Source: Gammaproteobacteria bacterium (GTDB lineage Bacteria; Pseudomonadota; Gammaproteobacteria; Steroidobacterales; Woeseiaceae). Taken from it: a stretch of DNA of 64,000 nt. This document shows positions 62,743 to 64,000 of the stretch, one piece after another. The translations under genes and the position numbers were made by a program. Position 1 is the first letter of the stretch, and each line of letters begins with the position of its first letter. Below the pieces are notes generated by a model, which was not told where the DNA came from, searched no databases, and was given only the letters and a program-made list of their open reading frames with translations. Where the stretch lies: NCBI GenBank assembly GCA_029862045.1, contig JAOTYE010000004.1:124001-188000 (forward strand), in the 5' to 3' direction.

Positions 62743-63069
62743 GTGGGTACAGGCAATTACAGCCTTTATATCGTTCGCTGCGCCGATGGCAGTTTGTATA
62801 CGGGCATTGCGACTGACGTCGGAAGACGAATCCGGGAACATGAAGACGGCTCGCGCGGAGCAAAGTACTTGCGCGGCAAAGGGCCGCTATGTCTCGAATT
62901 TGAACAATGTCTGGGCGATCGCAGCGTTGCATCGCGAGTCGAGTTTCGCATCAAGCAACTCGACCGGGAACGCAAAGAAGAACTGATTGCCGGCCTGTAT
63001 TCGCTGGCTGACCTGCTGCCGGACTTCGGCGGCGACGATGTTCAGGCCTCGGGGGAGGCCTGCGGATAG
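62743..63069 (+). CDS. GIY-YIG nuclease-family protein (UPF0213/YhbQ-like)
   Basis: 108 residues, the size of the single-domain YhbQ group. Motif YSLYIVRCADGSLYTGIATD carries the GIY-YIG equivalent (SLY and LYTG), followed by RRIREHEDGSRGAKYLRGKGP and RVEFRIKQLDRERKEEL (catalytic Arg and Glu). It would nick or cut branched DNA, but the role of this family is unsettled. GTG start at 62743. The last 28 bases overlap the 3' end of the metallo-hydrolase gene, with a hairpin AGGCCTC-GGGG-GAGGCCT at 63044-63061 spanning both ends. Confidence 0.9.
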   Translation: MGTGNYSLYIVRCADGSLYTGIATDVGRRIREHEDGSRGAKYLRGKGPLCLEFEQCLGDRSVASRVEFRIKQLDRERKEELIAGLYSLADLLPDFGGDDVQASGEACG

Positions 63070-64000
63070 ATCACGATTGGCCTGCCGAACTCGGGAAGAT
63101 GCAGTCGGGTATCCGAGTCCCAGGTCTCACGGAATTCCTCGAGCCAGATGGCCGTATCGATGAAGTTATCGAGTGCGCGGGGATATAGCAAAATCTCGCC
63201 GAACGGTTGCGAGAAGTCGTCGAAGTGAATTGGGAAGACATGTGCGGCACCCGTGGTGGTGACCAACTCCTGCCAGTACAGTTCTGCGTAATCGTGACCC
63301 AGTCCTTCGAGTAACCCAACGCTGAGCATCACAATATCCGCTTTGACCCCGTTCAGAGCACCCTCCAGATAGCCCGCACTGCCCTGTACGATCGTTGTGC
63401 CGTGAGGGTGGGCGACGACGATCGAGAAACTTTTTCCCTCACGCCAGGCAGAAACCGGCGCCGGTGTTGCGAGCGGCTCGTCGATTGTGCCTGCAAACGG
63501 TATTGATCCCCCCCAGGCAATTGGTGCGTGGCTCGAATCGATCATTGTTACCGTAAAGCGGCCAAACGAATACTCATCACCGGCAGCTGCAACGATGATC
63601 TGGTCTTCAGGAACACCGGCACCGCGCGCAATTTGTGCAGTGGATTCAGAGCCGAGTATTGATGCGCTGCTCCGATTGGCAATCGCGCCGATGTCCATCG
63701 CATGGTCAAAGTGGGAATGCACCGGTACCAGTGCCGCCAGGCGCCGCATGCGATATTCGTCGAGTACGTAATTAATCGTGGCAGCGTCGCTTTGCACGGG
63801 CCTGCCCAAGACTATGTCGGCGAGTGATGGTCGTGAGAAAAAACCATCAATCAGAATCTGTGTTTCGCCGTCGTCGAATAGCAGCGTCGTAACGCCCAGC
63901 CATGTCACCGTAACCGCATCGAGCGTCGGTGCTATGGTCGGATACGGTGCCCAGTCGATGACGTCGAGTGACGCCCGGTCGCGCCACAACCAGACCGCCG
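63042..64000 (-). CDS. Metallo-beta-lactamase-fold hydrolase, 5' end outside window
   Basis: More than 319 residues; the frame is open to the window edge, where the reading AVWLWRDRASLD looks like the end of an N-terminal anchor, so the true start lies beyond base 64000. Metal site VPVHSHFDHAMDIG (HxHxDH) is clear, with LGVTTLLFDDGETQILIDGFF before it and HFDDFSQPFGE near the C-terminus. Resembles UlaG-type MBL proteins that hydrolyse lactones or phosphoesters; it may be membrane-anchored and periplasmic. Substrate unknown. Convergent overlap with the GIY-YIG gene. Confidence 0.85.
   Translation of the reverse strand, partial: AVWLWRDRASLDVIDWAPYPTIAPTLDAVTVTWLGVTTLLFDDGETQILIDGFFSRPSLADIVLGRPVQSDAATINYVLDEYRMRRLAALVPVHSHFDHAMDIGAIANRSSASILGSESTAQIARGAGVPEDQIIVAAAGDEYSFGRFTVTMIDSSHAPIAWGGSIPFAGTIDEPLATPAPVSAWREGKSFSIVVAHPHGTTIVQGSAGYLEGALNGVKADIVMLSVGLLEGLGHDYAELYWQELVTTTGAAHVFPIHFDDFSQPFGEILLYPRALDNFIDTAIWLEEFRETWDSDTRLHLPEFGRPIVIYPQASPEA

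Noticed and set aside
1..64000. Search for tRNA, rRNA, CRISPR, insertion sequences, prophage or toxin-antitoxin genes
   Set aside because: None seen by reading; gene order and composition look like stable chromosome, so no mobile-element call is made. A profile search could still find a short RNA gene.

Overview
The window comes from a bacterial chromosome, moderately GC-rich by eye. Gene content points to a Gammaproteobacterium: proteobacterial-type gshA, a PspF/PspA envelope-stress module with a sigma-54 promoter, two-ACT-domain IlvA, tpm, RND pumps, an E. coli-type LexA box and a GlyGly-CTERM-like protein. A marine, Woeseia- or Chromatiales-like lineage is my guess from overall content and is not proven. 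Coding density is high and genes sit in short operons with ATGA or 8-base overlaps. I see no rRNA, tRNA, CRISPR array, insertion sequence, integrase or phage gene. This looks like ordinary core chromosome rather than an island.

Layout. 1-2063 (minus): start of malate dehydrogenase, then an ECF sigma factor with its membrane partner. 2092-4614 (plus): a YtrA-type GntR regulator with an ABC exporter, preceded by a small membrane protein, a terminator and a palindromic operator. 4611-7511: divergent pspF and pspA-pspC-pspC-pspB. 7572-11576 (minus): secreted protein, GGDEF/EAL protein, bactofilin, DUF2845 protein. 11706-16291: gshA, an aminotransferase/sulfotransferase pair, and two related membrane-anchored unknowns. 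16275-23000: ferredoxin reductase, SLC13 transporter, alpha/beta hydrolase, and a LexA-boxed UvrD-type helicase. 23112-30877: ilvA, dihydroorotase, and a three-gene 2-oxoacid oxidoreductase carrying its own GltD-like flavoprotein. 31174-34001: a second sigma/anti-sigma-like set and a cysteine-desulfurase-like enzyme. 34108-37710: secreted unknowns, a TerB-like protein and an EamA transporter. 37670-46253 (minus): a four-gene RND efflux operon with two adaptors and two pumps. 46478-54686: FAD oxidase, metallopeptidase, serine/threonine dehydratase-like enzyme, amidohydrolase, repeat protein, CBS protein, Tat-exported dienelactone hydrolase, secreted TPR and TonB-C proteins. 54687-58036: class II aldolase-mtnA-folD (methylthioribose salvage and one-carbon metabolism) and tpm. 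58040-62249 (minus): GFA protein, ceramidase-like protein, DUF4404, and a two-subunit isoquinoline-oxidoreductase-like molybdoenzyme. 62362-64000: small unknown, GIY-YIG protein, and a partial metallo-beta-lactamase-fold protein.

The strongest regulatory signal is a matched pair of promoters 44 kb apart. The GntR/ABC operon (2092-2133) and the RND operon (46212-46253, minus) have the same design: a TTGC-type -35, a 16-base spacer, and a -10 inside the same arm of a 26-base palindrome that starts 10 bases after the -35. This fits the window's YtrA-like repressor controlling both its own exporter and the RND pump set, which would be one envelope-defence regulon. With the Psp module and two sigma/anti-sigma sets, envelope stress is a theme here. 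Other notable points are likely non-AUG starts (a TAATT junction at a sigma gene, CTG at the ceramidase-like gene), and a 26-codon ORF with a perfect Shine-Dalgarno antisense to the 34.9-35.1 kb gap.
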